Made by a program: the position numbers and the translations under genes. Positions 1-6,901 of a stretch of 10,137 nt of DNA are shown here, piece by piece. The stretch spans positions 1 through 10,137 of the forward strand of contig CAJWGZ010000035.1 of NCBI GenBank assembly GCA_913041075.1. The letters are read 5' to 3'. The stretch comes from an uncultured Fidelibacterota bacterium (GTDB taxonomy: Bacteria; Fidelibacterota; Marinisomatia; Marinisomatales; TCS55). How positions within the stretch are numbered: position 1 is the stretch's first letter; every line of letters starts with the position of its first letter. Below the pieces are notes generated by a model. The model was not told the origin of the DNA and ran no database searches. It saw only the letters and a list, made by a program, of their open reading frames with translations.

Positions 1-52
1 CTTCCCAGATTCTTTTCAAGTCATTTGGTAGTTTTTTATCGAATGAACTCAA
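1..52 (-). CDS. Possible start of a FecR-type anti-sigma factor gene (3' end outside window)
   Basis: Only about 17 codons are visible, reading LSSFDKKLPNDLKRIWE from a TTG start at 52-50. An in-frame TAA lies two codons upstream, so TTG is the only plausible start in this frame. An AGAG element sits about 7 bases before it, which is a reasonable ribosome-binding site. The one nearby ATG (93-91) opens a 14-codon frame and then stops. A short charged segment ending in a Leu-x-x-x-Trp pattern resembles the cytoplasmic N-terminus of FecR-like proteins, which bind the ECF sigma factor and relay a signal from an outer-membrane receptor. The position, 76 bp downstream of an ECF sigma gene on the same strand, is the usual one for fecR. 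The identification rests mainly on position and could be wrong. Confidence 0.38.
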   Translation of the reverse strand, partial: MSSFDKKLPNDLKRIWE

Positions 53-128
53 TTTTTATCTCTAATTAAATTGGATTGAATAGTTTTCCCCATTTACATG
101 AGTATAACGGTCTAATTGCACATATTAC

Positions 129-674
129 TTACAAATAATCCTTGAGTTTAACGCGCAAAATTTTCAGCGCTCGATAGAGCTGATTTTCAACAGTTCTACG
201 GGACAAACCTAATGTATCAGCTATATCCTGATTGACCAGGCCATTTACTCGACTAAGGATAAATATTTCCCTGCATTTATCTGGTAAATGTTCATTTACC
301 ACATTTTGAATTTCAGACTCTAATGATTCTGTATCATGCCGGACAGCGGGATTATCAAGTTGAGACGGAGTCGGTTCAGGAATTGTATCTTTGTGGCGGA
401 TCTTCACATTTTCATGACGAAAGAAATCCAGACAAAGATTATTGCTAATTTTGGCAATATAAGAAAAAAAAGATTTTTTTGGTTTTAGGGAAGTTTTATG
501 CTTCCAAACCCGTAGAAATGTATCTTGAACGATATCATCTGCTATTGTTTCATCTTTTACCCGGTAGACTACAAAATTAAATAACGATTGGTGATATTTT
601 GTAAACAGGTCCCTAAACGCATCTCGATCAGATTCCCTTAACCGGGTAAGCAATTCTTGATCTTTTTCTGCCAT
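129..674 (-). CDS. ECF-family RNA polymerase sigma factor (FecI/RpoE-like)
   Basis: This 181-residue protein has the two-domain layout and normal length of an ECF (group IV) sigma factor. Sigma region 2 spans about residues 20-88; it contains the core-binding segment around IADDIVQDTFLRVWKHK (44-60) and a basic stretch ending in CLDFFRH (81-87) that would contact the -10 element. A polar linker (about 88-122) leads to sigma region 4 (about 127-181), with LPDKCREIFILSRVNG followed by the helix-turn-helix DIADTLGLSRRTVENQL (150-166) that would read the -35 element. The sequence style matches the FecI-like sigma factors abundant in Bacteroidota and relatives. The ATG at 674 is the only good start and has no clear Shine-Dalgarno. 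A FecR-like frame appears to follow, so the pair probably controls a TonB-receptor locus. Whether the target is the phytate genes upstream or an operon beyond the left edge cannot be told. Confidence 0.93.
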   Translation of the reverse strand: MAEKDQELLTRLRESDRDAFRDLFTKYHQSLFNFVVYRVKDETIADDIVQDTFLRVWKHKTSLKPKKSFFSYIAKISNNLCLDFFRHENVKIRHKDTIPEPTPSQLDNPAVRHDTESLESEIQNVVNEHLPDKCREIFILSRVNGLVNQDIADTLGLSRRTVENQLYRALKILRVKLKDYL

Positions 675-800
675 ACTTATGAATTGTTATTAGAATATGC
701 ATGAATTTACAATGACCAGGATCAAGATATAATTACCCAGCTATATAATACAATTTACCAATTCAATAATCGCTATTTGTATGAGGTTTCTCGCGGTCTT

Positions 801-820
801 TTTAAAGACGGTTATCCGTC
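801..820 (-). terminator. Weak terminator-like hairpin after the PhoD-like gene
   Basis: On the minus strand a perfect 5-bp stem (GACGG / CCGTC) with loop ATAA is followed by TTT and then an A-run. It lies about 41 bp downstream of the phosphatase stop codon. A second palindrome, GTCTTT-AA-AAAGAC, overlaps its 3' arm, so the two folds are mutually exclusive. The T-tract is only three bases long, so this is at best a weak terminator or an RNA processing signal. The rest of the 675-860 gap is AT-rich. The sigma gene promoter is presumably there, but no convincing -35/-10 pair can be singled out. Confidence 0.25.
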
Positions 821-860
821 ACACAAGGCTACTTCAGTTATAATTATTTTTTGGGATACG

Positions 861-2294
861 TCAATTATTTACTTGAAGACAAAAGGAATGTTGTAAAATT
901 TCGCCAGTTTCATTATAAACCAGTTTCCCTTCATAATTTTTTACCTTCCAGTTTATACATATTTCATCTCCACCATCATCAATAATATCCATAACTCCGT
1001 ATTGACCTCGTATACCACTCCTACCATGGGAATAGGGGCCACCCTTTACGCTTGGTCTTCTATCTAAAGGACCAGCATGAAAAACAGGTATTGGCGCTCC
1101 ACCATCAGTGGCATAATCACTATTAGTTCCATCATCAATTGCACTCATATGAGCATCACCACTAACAATACAAATAGCAATATCATTTTCTTTGATGAAA
1201 TTGGCAATATTTTTTCTTTCCTCAGGATACCATCCCCAATTATCATGATCATCGCATTCATAACCTTTTTCAGTACGAATTGTATTTTCATCATCACAAT
1301 TGAACCAACTTAAATCTGGTGTACTGATAAATGGAAAACTTGAATGCCAGACCACTGCTAAATTATTACTTTTTGCATCAAGTAATTCATTCTTAAACCA
1401 TTGTAAATGATCAGGGTAACCAAAATTGCTCCCGGGCATGATTTTTTCACAATCAGTTGCATCAGGCATTTCACAATCACCAGTAAAAAGCGGTCTTCTT
1501 TTCTCAGAACGTAAGTCCGTTAATATAAATTTTAATCTACCAATATTGAATGATTGCGAAATAAGTGTATCACCCTGCCCAAAAGAAAGTGGATAGTGTG
1601 GAACGTAAGACTGATATGCGTGTCGAGCTTCGCTTTGACAGGCAATATAGCCATCTTGATTAGGCGAAAGGCCGGAACTGTTATTTGGACCATAATCATG
1701 GTCATCCCACATATAAGCTATAGGTGTATTCTGATATAATTTTGACTGTTTTTTCGAACCTAGAACTGATCGATAATACGACAAGAAATTTTGTTCACAA
1801 TCTCTATATATATTTCCATAATGGAAATCGCCTAGCATCAAATATAATAATGATTCTTCTTCCCTGATTCTATCGAAGACAGGGTTGTTTGATCCAGTTG
1901 TTGCACATGTTGCTAATGTAACTTTAAATGAAAATGGTTCATTGGATGGCGTTTTAAACCTTCCAATCACATCTTTATCTTTTTTGATTATCCCATTTAC
2001 ACTAAATCTATAATAATAAGCTGTACTCGGATTAAGATCGTCAAGTACAATTTTTGAAAAATAATCTAACTCTGGATCTGTACTAACAGTATTGGAAAAT
2101 TCTGTTCGTTTTCTAAACCTTGAATTTTCACTATATTGAATTTTTACATTTGCCTCAGAGCTTGTAGCAAAAACAATTGTGACACTGTTTTCAGAAATTG
2201 CACCCGACCAATAATATTCAATATCCTGACTAAAACTGAATCTGGATATAATTATGGAAATAAATAATAGACACTTGTAAAAATTTAATGTCAT
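861..2294 (-). CDS. Secreted PhoD-like metallophosphatase (alkaline phosphatase D family)
   Basis: This 477-residue protein begins with a hydrophobic Sec signal (about 1-22, cleavage after FSFS before Gln23), so it should act outside the cytoplasm. Residues about 25-115 form an Ig/fibronectin-like N-domain, as in the PhoD_N region. The catalytic metallophosphatase domain follows. Visible hallmarks are LGDFHYGN (154-161), the PhoD signature WDDHDYG (196-202), TDLRS (259-263), a WHSSFPF block (316-322) and GDAHM (379-383), all typical metal- or phosphate-binding positions. PhoD enzymes are Ca/Fe-type phosphomonoesterases or phosphodiesterases. The gene starts 3 bp after iolB and is the last member of the phytase-iol run. 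That placement suggests a role in removing the phosphates left by the phytase (beta-propeller phytases stop near inositol trisphosphate). The substrate is an inference; other phosphoesters are possible. The family call is secure. Confidence 0.9.
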   Translation of the reverse strand: MTLNFYKCLLFISIIISRFSFSQDIEYYWSGAISENSVTIVFATSSEANVKIQYSENSRFRKRTEFSNTVSTDPELDYFSKIVLDDLNPSTAYYYRFSVNGIIKKDKDVIGRFKTPSNEPFSFKVTLATCATTGSNNPVFDRIREEESLLYLMLGDFHYGNIYRDCEQNFLSYYRSVLGSKKQSKLYQNTPIAYMWDDHDYGPNNSSGLSPNQDGYIACQSEARHAYQSYVPHYPLSFGQGDTLISQSFNIGRLKFILTDLRSEKRRPLFTGDCEMPDATDCEKIMPGSNFGYPDHLQWFKNELLDAKSNNLAVVWHSSFPFISTPDLSWFNCDDENTIRTEKGYECDDHDNWGWYPEERKNIANFIKENDIAICIVSGDAHMSAIDDGTNSDYATDGGAPIPVFHAGPLDRRPSVKGGPYSHGRSGIRGQYGVMDIIDDGGDEICINWKVKNYEGKLVYNETGEILQHSFCLQVNN

Positions 2295-2297
2295 TGA

Positions 2298-3065
2298 TCA
2301 ATCCAGCATCTTCTCAAATGGTTTTATGTAAGTAAAACCATCATATGGATTCTCATCTGGATGTCTAATGGACCAAAGATAGTACATATGAAAACCGGGT
2401 GCTGCCGTCTGGCTATGAACTCTGTTATCAGTAATTGGTAAAATATCACCGTGTCTTATTTTATATACATCTTCGCCCAGTTCACCATGGCCATATCCCC
2501 ACTGTGGTGAAAATTCGTAATAATATATTTCTGGTTGTGAATGGTGGTGAGGTGGATAGCTACTCCACTTGCCAGGAAAATTCAAAACTTCACCTATAAC
2601 CAATTTAGATTGTGGTGGTGCAATGGTTCTATCAAATGCCAATCGGACTAATCGGTAACATGTATTATCCAGTTGATCTTTTCCTCGGTGTTCAGTATCA
2701 ATATCTTCAGGAGTGTAGATCATCCCCTTAAACATATTTGAATTTGGTGTTTTAAGTATGGCTGCTTTCGTTAAAGTAGTAGCGCTAATTATAGCTCTTT
2801 CATTGGGTCCCAAATGAACCACAGTCGGATCATGTTCGATCCAATTATTCCGATTAAAGGTAGATGTTGAATTATTGTATTCAATATTTCCTGCACCATT
2901 AATAATTAAGACGGCTATTTCATTTTCAGGTTCACATATCTCTATTCTATCATTTTCCTCCATCAATAAAATGTCAAAATAAAGCCCTGTCTTTTCGAAT
3001 ACACCATTATAGTGGTTAAATCCCTTGATAAAATCTTTATCTCGAAATTGTGTTATTAAACTCAT
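2298..3065 (-). CDS. iolB: 5-deoxy-glucuronate isomerase IolB
   Basis: IolB is a cytoplasmic bicupin that isomerises 5-deoxy-D-glucuronate to 5-dehydro-2-deoxy-D-gluconate (DKG), the step after IolD in myo-inositol catabolism. The protein is 255 residues, close to the usual length of about 260-270. The C-terminal cupin carries the family signature WSSYPPHHHSQPE (167-179), with a His cluster and Glu179 as likely metal ligands. After it come YYYEFSPQWGYGHGE, HGD (205-207), and the block around His217 continuing PGFHMYYLW, which matches the region near the last metal-ligand histidine of IolB. The N-terminal cupin (about 25-110) is degenerate, as expected. The gene sits 3 bp after the transaldolase gene and 3 bp before the phosphatase gene. 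Start and end are unambiguous. Confidence 0.93.
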   Translation of the reverse strand: MSLITQFRDKDFIKGFNHYNGVFEKTGLYFDILLMEENDRIEICEPENEIAVLIINGAGNIEYNNSTSTFNRNNWIEHDPTVVHLGPNERAIISATTLTKAAILKTPNSNMFKGMIYTPEDIDTEHRGKDQLDNTCYRLVRLAFDRTIAPPQSKLVIGEVLNFPGKWSSYPPHHHSQPEIYYYEFSPQWGYGHGELGEDVYKIRHGDILPITDNRVHSQTAAPGFHMYYLWSIRHPDENPYDGFTYIKPFEKMLD

Positions 3066-3068
3066 ATT

Positions 3069-4133
3069 CTACCCATTTCTATTTATCATCCGCGAACGTA
3101 TAATCTGGATAAATTCGTCATATCCATCTAAAAATGTATCCATTGTATGTTTACTAGCACCAAAGAATTCAAATTCTTCTATTGTCATACCATTTTCATT
3201 AAAAGCTCGATTAAAATCATTAAAATTATTAGATAATTTGTCTGTGATTTCCGAATCAACAGGATCATTAATTCTATTTATCACTTCTATATCTGATGCA
3301 TTGAATTTATTCCACCATTCATAAGGCATGCTAATAACAATGTCTCCGCCAACCAACTCAGACCAATGCTTATGATTACGAAATGCAGCGGCTAAAAGCT
3401 TGGAACGATACCCTCTTTTTTGAAATATTTTGTATGCATTCTTGAATACAGCGATGGATGCCCAGTCTATTATTTCAGGATCCACATCAATATTTTCACT
3501 TTGTTTTACACGCTTTAAATGATCATCAATGCGTCCCACCATAATTGTCACATATGGAGTAAGTTTTTCTATATTTATTCCATCCTGTTCTGCTTGATCC
3601 AATCCTCTTTCGATAGCTTCTGCAACTTGAACAGCTTGTGGTACAGTAAAACTCACCGTGGCATTGATACATATACCATTTGCAGTCAGTTTTTCGAGTG
3701 CTGCAATACCAGCGGGTAAAGCAGGACATTTAACAGCAATATTGGGAGCTAAAGAAGCTAAGTATTTACCCTGTTCAAACATTAGACCAGCATTTCTGTA
3801 AAACTTTGGGTTAACCTGTAAAGATAATTTTCCTTTTAGACCATCTGTTTTTTTATAAACAGGCCGCAAAATATTCGCGGCTTTTTTACCAACTTCATCA
3901 ATAAGATCCCAAAGAATATCATCTTCAGAACCAGCTGAATTTGACTCAATCATTTTATCTATTATAGGTAACCAAATATCTGGATGATTATTTACAGCAG
4001 CACATGTAATAACAGGATTAGAAGTTGCGCCAACTGCTCCTTCATTCACAGCATGTTGCAGTTCCTCATGATCATTGGAGTCATTCCACCAATCAGAACC
4101 TAATTCAGATGTTTGTTGCATCTTGCTCTTCAT
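3069..4133 (-). CDS. Transaldolase-family Schiff-base enzyme, likely acting on an inositol-derived keto-acid
   Basis: This 354-residue TIM-barrel protein belongs to the transaldolase family. Aligned by eye with E. coli TalB, it keeps an N-terminal acidic residue in DWWND (14-18), the TSNP motif with Asn39 (TalB Asn35), Lys135 in VKCP (Schiff-base Lys132), NAT with Thr159 (Thr156), Arg201 in MVGRIDD (Arg181) and Arg252 in AAFRN (Arg228). Two positions differ: Gln106 in SLQV stands where transaldolases have the catalytic Glu96 of STEV, and Met199 occupies the Phe178 position (Tyr in fructose-6-phosphate aldolases). Gln at that place is a feature of the fructose-6-phosphate aldolase branch. The gene lies between iolE and iolB, where the pathway would need a cleavage enzyme. 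Family membership is clear; the substrate is unproven, and pentose-phosphate transaldolase activity is the alternative. Start: ATG at 4133 gives 354 residues; an in-frame ATG at 4121 (Met5) has a better AGAG element before it. Confidence 0.88.
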   Translation of the reverse strand: MKSKMQQTSELGSDWWNDSNDHEELQHAVNEGAVGATSNPVITCAAVNNHPDIWLPIIDKMIESNSAGSEDDILWDLIDEVGKKAANILRPVYKKTDGLKGKLSLQVNPKFYRNAGLMFEQGKYLASLAPNIAVKCPALPAGIAALEKLTANGICINATVSFTVPQAVQVAEAIERGLDQAEQDGINIEKLTPYVTIMVGRIDDHLKRVKQSENIDVDPEIIDWASIAVFKNAYKIFQKRGYRSKLLAAAFRNHKHWSELVGGDIVISMPYEWWNKFNASDIEVINRINDPVDSEITDKLSNNFNDFNRAFNENGMTIEEFEFFGASKHTMDTFLDGYDEFIQIIRSRMINRNG

Positions 4134-4138
4134 AGAGA

Positions 4139-5044
4139 TCAGTTAATTATAATGCTATCCAAATAATTGCGGGCACTAATGGCATAATGTAATGGATCTG
4201 CCTTGTCTGGGTCCTGCTCTGCCTCTACAATGATCCAACCATTATACTGATTTTGTTGAAGAATTTTGATTATAGATGAAAAATCGATGCAACCATCACC
4301 CGGAACTGTAAAAATGCCAGAGAGAATTGTTTTAAGAAATGAATCGGATAAACTATTATACTTTCTAAATACTTCTTTTCTTACATCTTTAAAATGAACA
4401 TGCTCTATTCTATCCAAATTATTTTCAATGAATACAACCGGATCGATGCCTGCGTAATAAAGATGACCTGTATCTACACAAAGATTGACAGAATTGGCAT
4501 CTGTACATTCCAATAATCGTTTTATTTCTTCATTGGTCTGAACACATGTCCCCATATGGTGATGATAGGCCAAACGGATACCATAATTATTACATATTTC
4601 TCCAGCTTTATTTAATGAACCGATTAATAATCCCCAATCTGAATCACTCAGGATAGGTTTTGAAGATAAACTTTTATTTATATCACTATGTACTGATCCT
4701 GAACATTCCGCAATATTAATTACTTCAGCATTAACCTCTTTTAAAAAGCTAACTTTTTCTTCTACATTTTTTAATTCATTTTCTTGCTCATTCAATACAA
4801 AATATGTTGAGTGCCAAGATGATGCTAATTTTAAATTGAATGTGTTCAATAATTCAGATAGCGATGATGCTTCATTTGGGAATTTATTCCCTAACTCGGT
4901 CCCTTCATAACCAGCTTGATTCATTTCTGAAAGTATTGTTTCGATTGTATAGTCCGACCCCAGTTCAGGAATATCATCATTATTCCAATTGATAGGTGCG
5001 ACCCCAAAACGAATACTTCTATTATTCTCAGAATTCTCGTTCAT
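4139..5044 (-). CDS. iolE: myo-inosose-2 dehydratase IolE
   Basis: IolE dehydrates scyllo-inosose (2-keto-myo-inositol) to 3D-(3,5/4)-trihydroxycyclohexane-1,2-dione in the cytoplasm. The 301-residue protein is a xylose-isomerase-like TIM barrel with clear IolE signatures. These are GVAPINWNNDDIPELG (14-29), AGYEGTELGNKFP (44-56), the metal and substrate loop YHHHMGT (160-166), CVDTGHLYYAGIDP (189-202), HVHFKDVR (215-222), FTVPGDGCIDF (245-255) and VEAEQDPDKADPLHYA (273-288). Likely metal ligands include Glu113, Asp191, His217 and Glu274, assigned from the family pattern. The length is normal. The ATG at 5044 lies inside the last codons of iolD, giving a 17-bp overlap. The conserved core begins about 11 residues later and has no other Met, which supports this start and suggests translational coupling. 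Confidence 0.96.
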   Translation of the reverse strand: MNENSENNRSIRFGVAPINWNNDDIPELGSDYTIETILSEMNQAGYEGTELGNKFPNEASSLSELLNTFNLKLASSWHSTYFVLNEQENELKNVEEKVSFLKEVNAEVINIAECSGSVHSDINKSLSSKPILSDSDWGLLIGSLNKAGEICNNYGIRLAYHHHMGTCVQTNEEIKRLLECTDANSVNLCVDTGHLYYAGIDPVVFIENNLDRIEHVHFKDVRKEVFRKYNSLSDSFLKTILSGIFTVPGDGCIDFSSIIKILQQNQYNGWIIVEAEQDPDKADPLHYAISARNYLDSIIIN

Positions 5045-6884
5045 CTTTTAATCTTTTTTCATATTCAGCCCTAGCTTCATCAACCGATGGCATTTCAGAC
5101 ACTTCTGCAACAGGTACATTCCACCAAGATTCATACCCGGGTACGCGTATTTCCGGATCCACAGAAACTTCAATCAACGTAGAATAGCTGTTCTTTCTAG
5201 CTTCTTCCAATGCCCTTACAAGTTCATTGCTTTTTTGGACTTTATTTGCTTCTATTCCTAATGATTTAGCGATGTTCGAAAAATTAATTGGTAATTCTTT
5301 TCCAGTATATTTACCCGATTTATAATCTCTCTGACGATAAAGATTCCCAAAGCCTTCGCTTCCCAAGCTAATAGACAGTCCATTAATACTGGCAAAACCA
5401 TGATTGTTTATCAATAGAATAATAAGTTTCAGCTTTTCCTGCAAAGCAGTTACAATTTCTGAGTTCATCATTAAAAATGAACCATCCCCTACCATCACAT
5501 AAACATCTCCATCATTTTTTGCTAATCGAATACCAAGGCCGCCAGCTATTTCATAGCCCATGCAAGAATAGCCATATTCCATATGGTACTGATTGCCATT
5601 TACTGTGCGCCAAAGCTTATGCATATCACCAGGCAGACTTCCTGCAGCACAAACCACAGTATCTTCATCACTCATAAAATCTGATACTAAACCTATGACT
5701 TCACCTTGACTTATTAGAGGTTCATTATTAAGTGTAAAAATTCGATCTACTTCTTTAGCCCAGTCACCGTTTAGTGCAAATATTTCCTGAATATATTTTT
5801 CATGCACATTGAAATCATCTAGTTGTAATAATTCAGTAAGCTTCACCAAACAAGCCTTAGCATCACCAACTAAGGTTGTAGCAGAATGTTTGCTGGCATC
5901 ATCAGGTGAAACATTTATTCCTATAAATTTCACATCTTTGTTTTGAAACAGTGTCTTTGAAGCTGTAGTAAAATCGCTTAATCTTGTTCCAATACATATC
6001 ACCAGGTCTGATTTCTTGGCTAATATATTTGCGGATGAAGTACCCGTAACACCAATGGCGCCTAAACATTGAGGGTGATCCCAAGGTATAGAACCTTTCC
6101 CCGCCTGTGTTTCTGCAACTGGAATTCCTGTTTTATTAGAAAAATCACTAAGAGCAGCTTCCGCATCTGAATAGATAATGCCTCCACCAGCAATAATAAG
6201 GGGGGTTTTGGAGTTTTTAATAAGCTCAGCAGTTTCTTGCAAAGATTTTTTCTTGGGTGACATTCTTGGAATAACCCAAACTTTTTCTGCAAACATATCT
6301 TCCGGATAATCATAAGCTTCAGTTTGGACATCTTGAGGTAAAGCAAGAGTTACTGCTCCAGTTAAGACCGGATCAGTTAAAACACTCATTGCTTCGGAGA
6401 CAGCATCAATTAATTGCACCGGTTTGCTTATACGTGCCCAATATTTACTGACAGGTTTCAGGCAATCATTTACAGTAATATCCTGATTAGTTGGATGTTC
6501 AAGTTCTTGCAATACTGGACTTACATTACGTCTATTAAATGCATCACCAGGAAGTAACAATACAGGTAAGCGATTTATTGTTGCCCCTGCAGCACCAGTA
6601 ATCATGTTGGTTGCCCCTGGTCCTATAGATGATGTGCAGGCAAATGTTTTTAAGCGTCTGTTTTGTTTAGCATAGGCAGCAGCAGCATGGACCATGGCCT
6701 GTTCATTACGGGGTAAGAAATGTTTTAATTCACCGTCCTGTTCAAGTGCTTGTCCAATCCCAGTAACATTGCCATGTCCAAAAATCCCCCATACTCCAGA
6801 AAAAAAAGCATTCTTTTTATTATCCCGTTCAACAAATTGGTTTTTCAAAAATTGAACCAAGGCCTGGGACATGGTTAATTTCAT
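5028..6884 (-). CDS. iolD: 3D-(3,5/4)-trihydroxycyclohexane-1,2-dione hydrolase IolD
   Basis: IolD is the thiamine-diphosphate enzyme that hydrolytically opens the inositol-derived cyclic dione to 5-deoxy-D-glucuronate, the IolB substrate. The 618 residues have the three-domain ThDP layout. The N-terminal pyrimidine-binding domain has the IolD-specific FFSGVWGIFGHGNVTGIG (27-44), the activating Glu61 in RNEQAMVHAA and SSIGPGATNM (85-94). The central domain spans about 210-350. The pyrophosphate domain has GDGS (466-469) through LLINNHGFASI (490-500), the Mg/ThDP motif, and an IolD-like ending VPGYESWWNVPVAEVS (581-596). The glyoxylate carboligase and acetolactate synthase paralogues lack the HGNVTG and ESWWNVPVAE blocks. 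The ATG at 6884 is preceded by an A/T-rich leader without a Shine-Dalgarno. It lies 17 bp after the phytase stop codon. Confidence 0.96.
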   Translation of the reverse strand: MKLTMSQALVQFLKNQFVERDNKKNAFFSGVWGIFGHGNVTGIGQALEQDGELKHFLPRNEQAMVHAAAAYAKQNRRLKTFACTSSIGPGATNMITGAAGATINRLPVLLLPGDAFNRRNVSPVLQELEHPTNQDITVNDCLKPVSKYWARISKPVQLIDAVSEAMSVLTDPVLTGAVTLALPQDVQTEAYDYPEDMFAEKVWVIPRMSPKKKSLQETAELIKNSKTPLIIAGGGIIYSDAEAALSDFSNKTGIPVAETQAGKGSIPWDHPQCLGAIGVTGTSSANILAKKSDLVICIGTRLSDFTTASKTLFQNKDVKFIGINVSPDDASKHSATTLVGDAKACLVKLTELLQLDDFNVHEKYIQEIFALNGDWAKEVDRIFTLNNEPLISQGEVIGLVSDFMSDEDTVVCAAGSLPGDMHKLWRTVNGNQYHMEYGYSCMGYEIAGGLGIRLAKNDGDVYVMVGDGSFLMMNSEIVTALQEKLKLIILLINNHGFASINGLSISLGSEGFGNLYRQRDYKSGKYTGKELPINFSNIAKSLGIEANKVQKSNELVRALEEARKNSYSTLIEVSVDPEIRVPGYESWWNVPVAEVSEMPSVDEARAEYEKRLKDEREF

Positions 6885-6901
6885 ATCAAAAATATATTAA
6901 A

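Noticed and set aside
469..481. Homopolymer runs (A8 then T7) inside the sigma gene as a possible phase-variation or sequencing frameshift site
   Set aside because: The frame is intact on both sides, with sigma region 2 upstream and region 4 downstream in register and a normal total length.
675..860. A known riboswitch or small RNA in the gap before the sigma gene
   Set aside because: No recognisable riboswitch core was found, and the two small hairpins alone are not enough to call an RNA gene.
1077..1313. Plus-strand open frame inside the PhoD-like gene, rich in Ile and Thr
   Set aside because: It lies wholly opposite a gene with clear family motifs, has low-complexity composition and no ribosome-binding site or recognisable domain.
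3025..3324. Plus-strand open frame of 99 codons across the iolB/transaldolase junction
   Set aside because: It is antisense to two well-supported genes and its composition is that expected from reversed coding sequence; no motif is visible.
6062..6346. Second minus-strand frame of 94 codons inside iolD, considered as a sign of a frameshift
   Set aside because: The iolD frame is continuous through the region with normal domain spacing. The extra frame is Lys/Leu-rich low-complexity sequence produced by an AT-rich gene.
5028..6884. Annotation of the ThDP enzyme as acetolactate synthase or glyoxylate carboligase
   Set aside because: The HGNVTG and C-terminal ESWWNVPVAE blocks, the 618-residue length and the adjacency to iolE and iolB fit IolD specifically.
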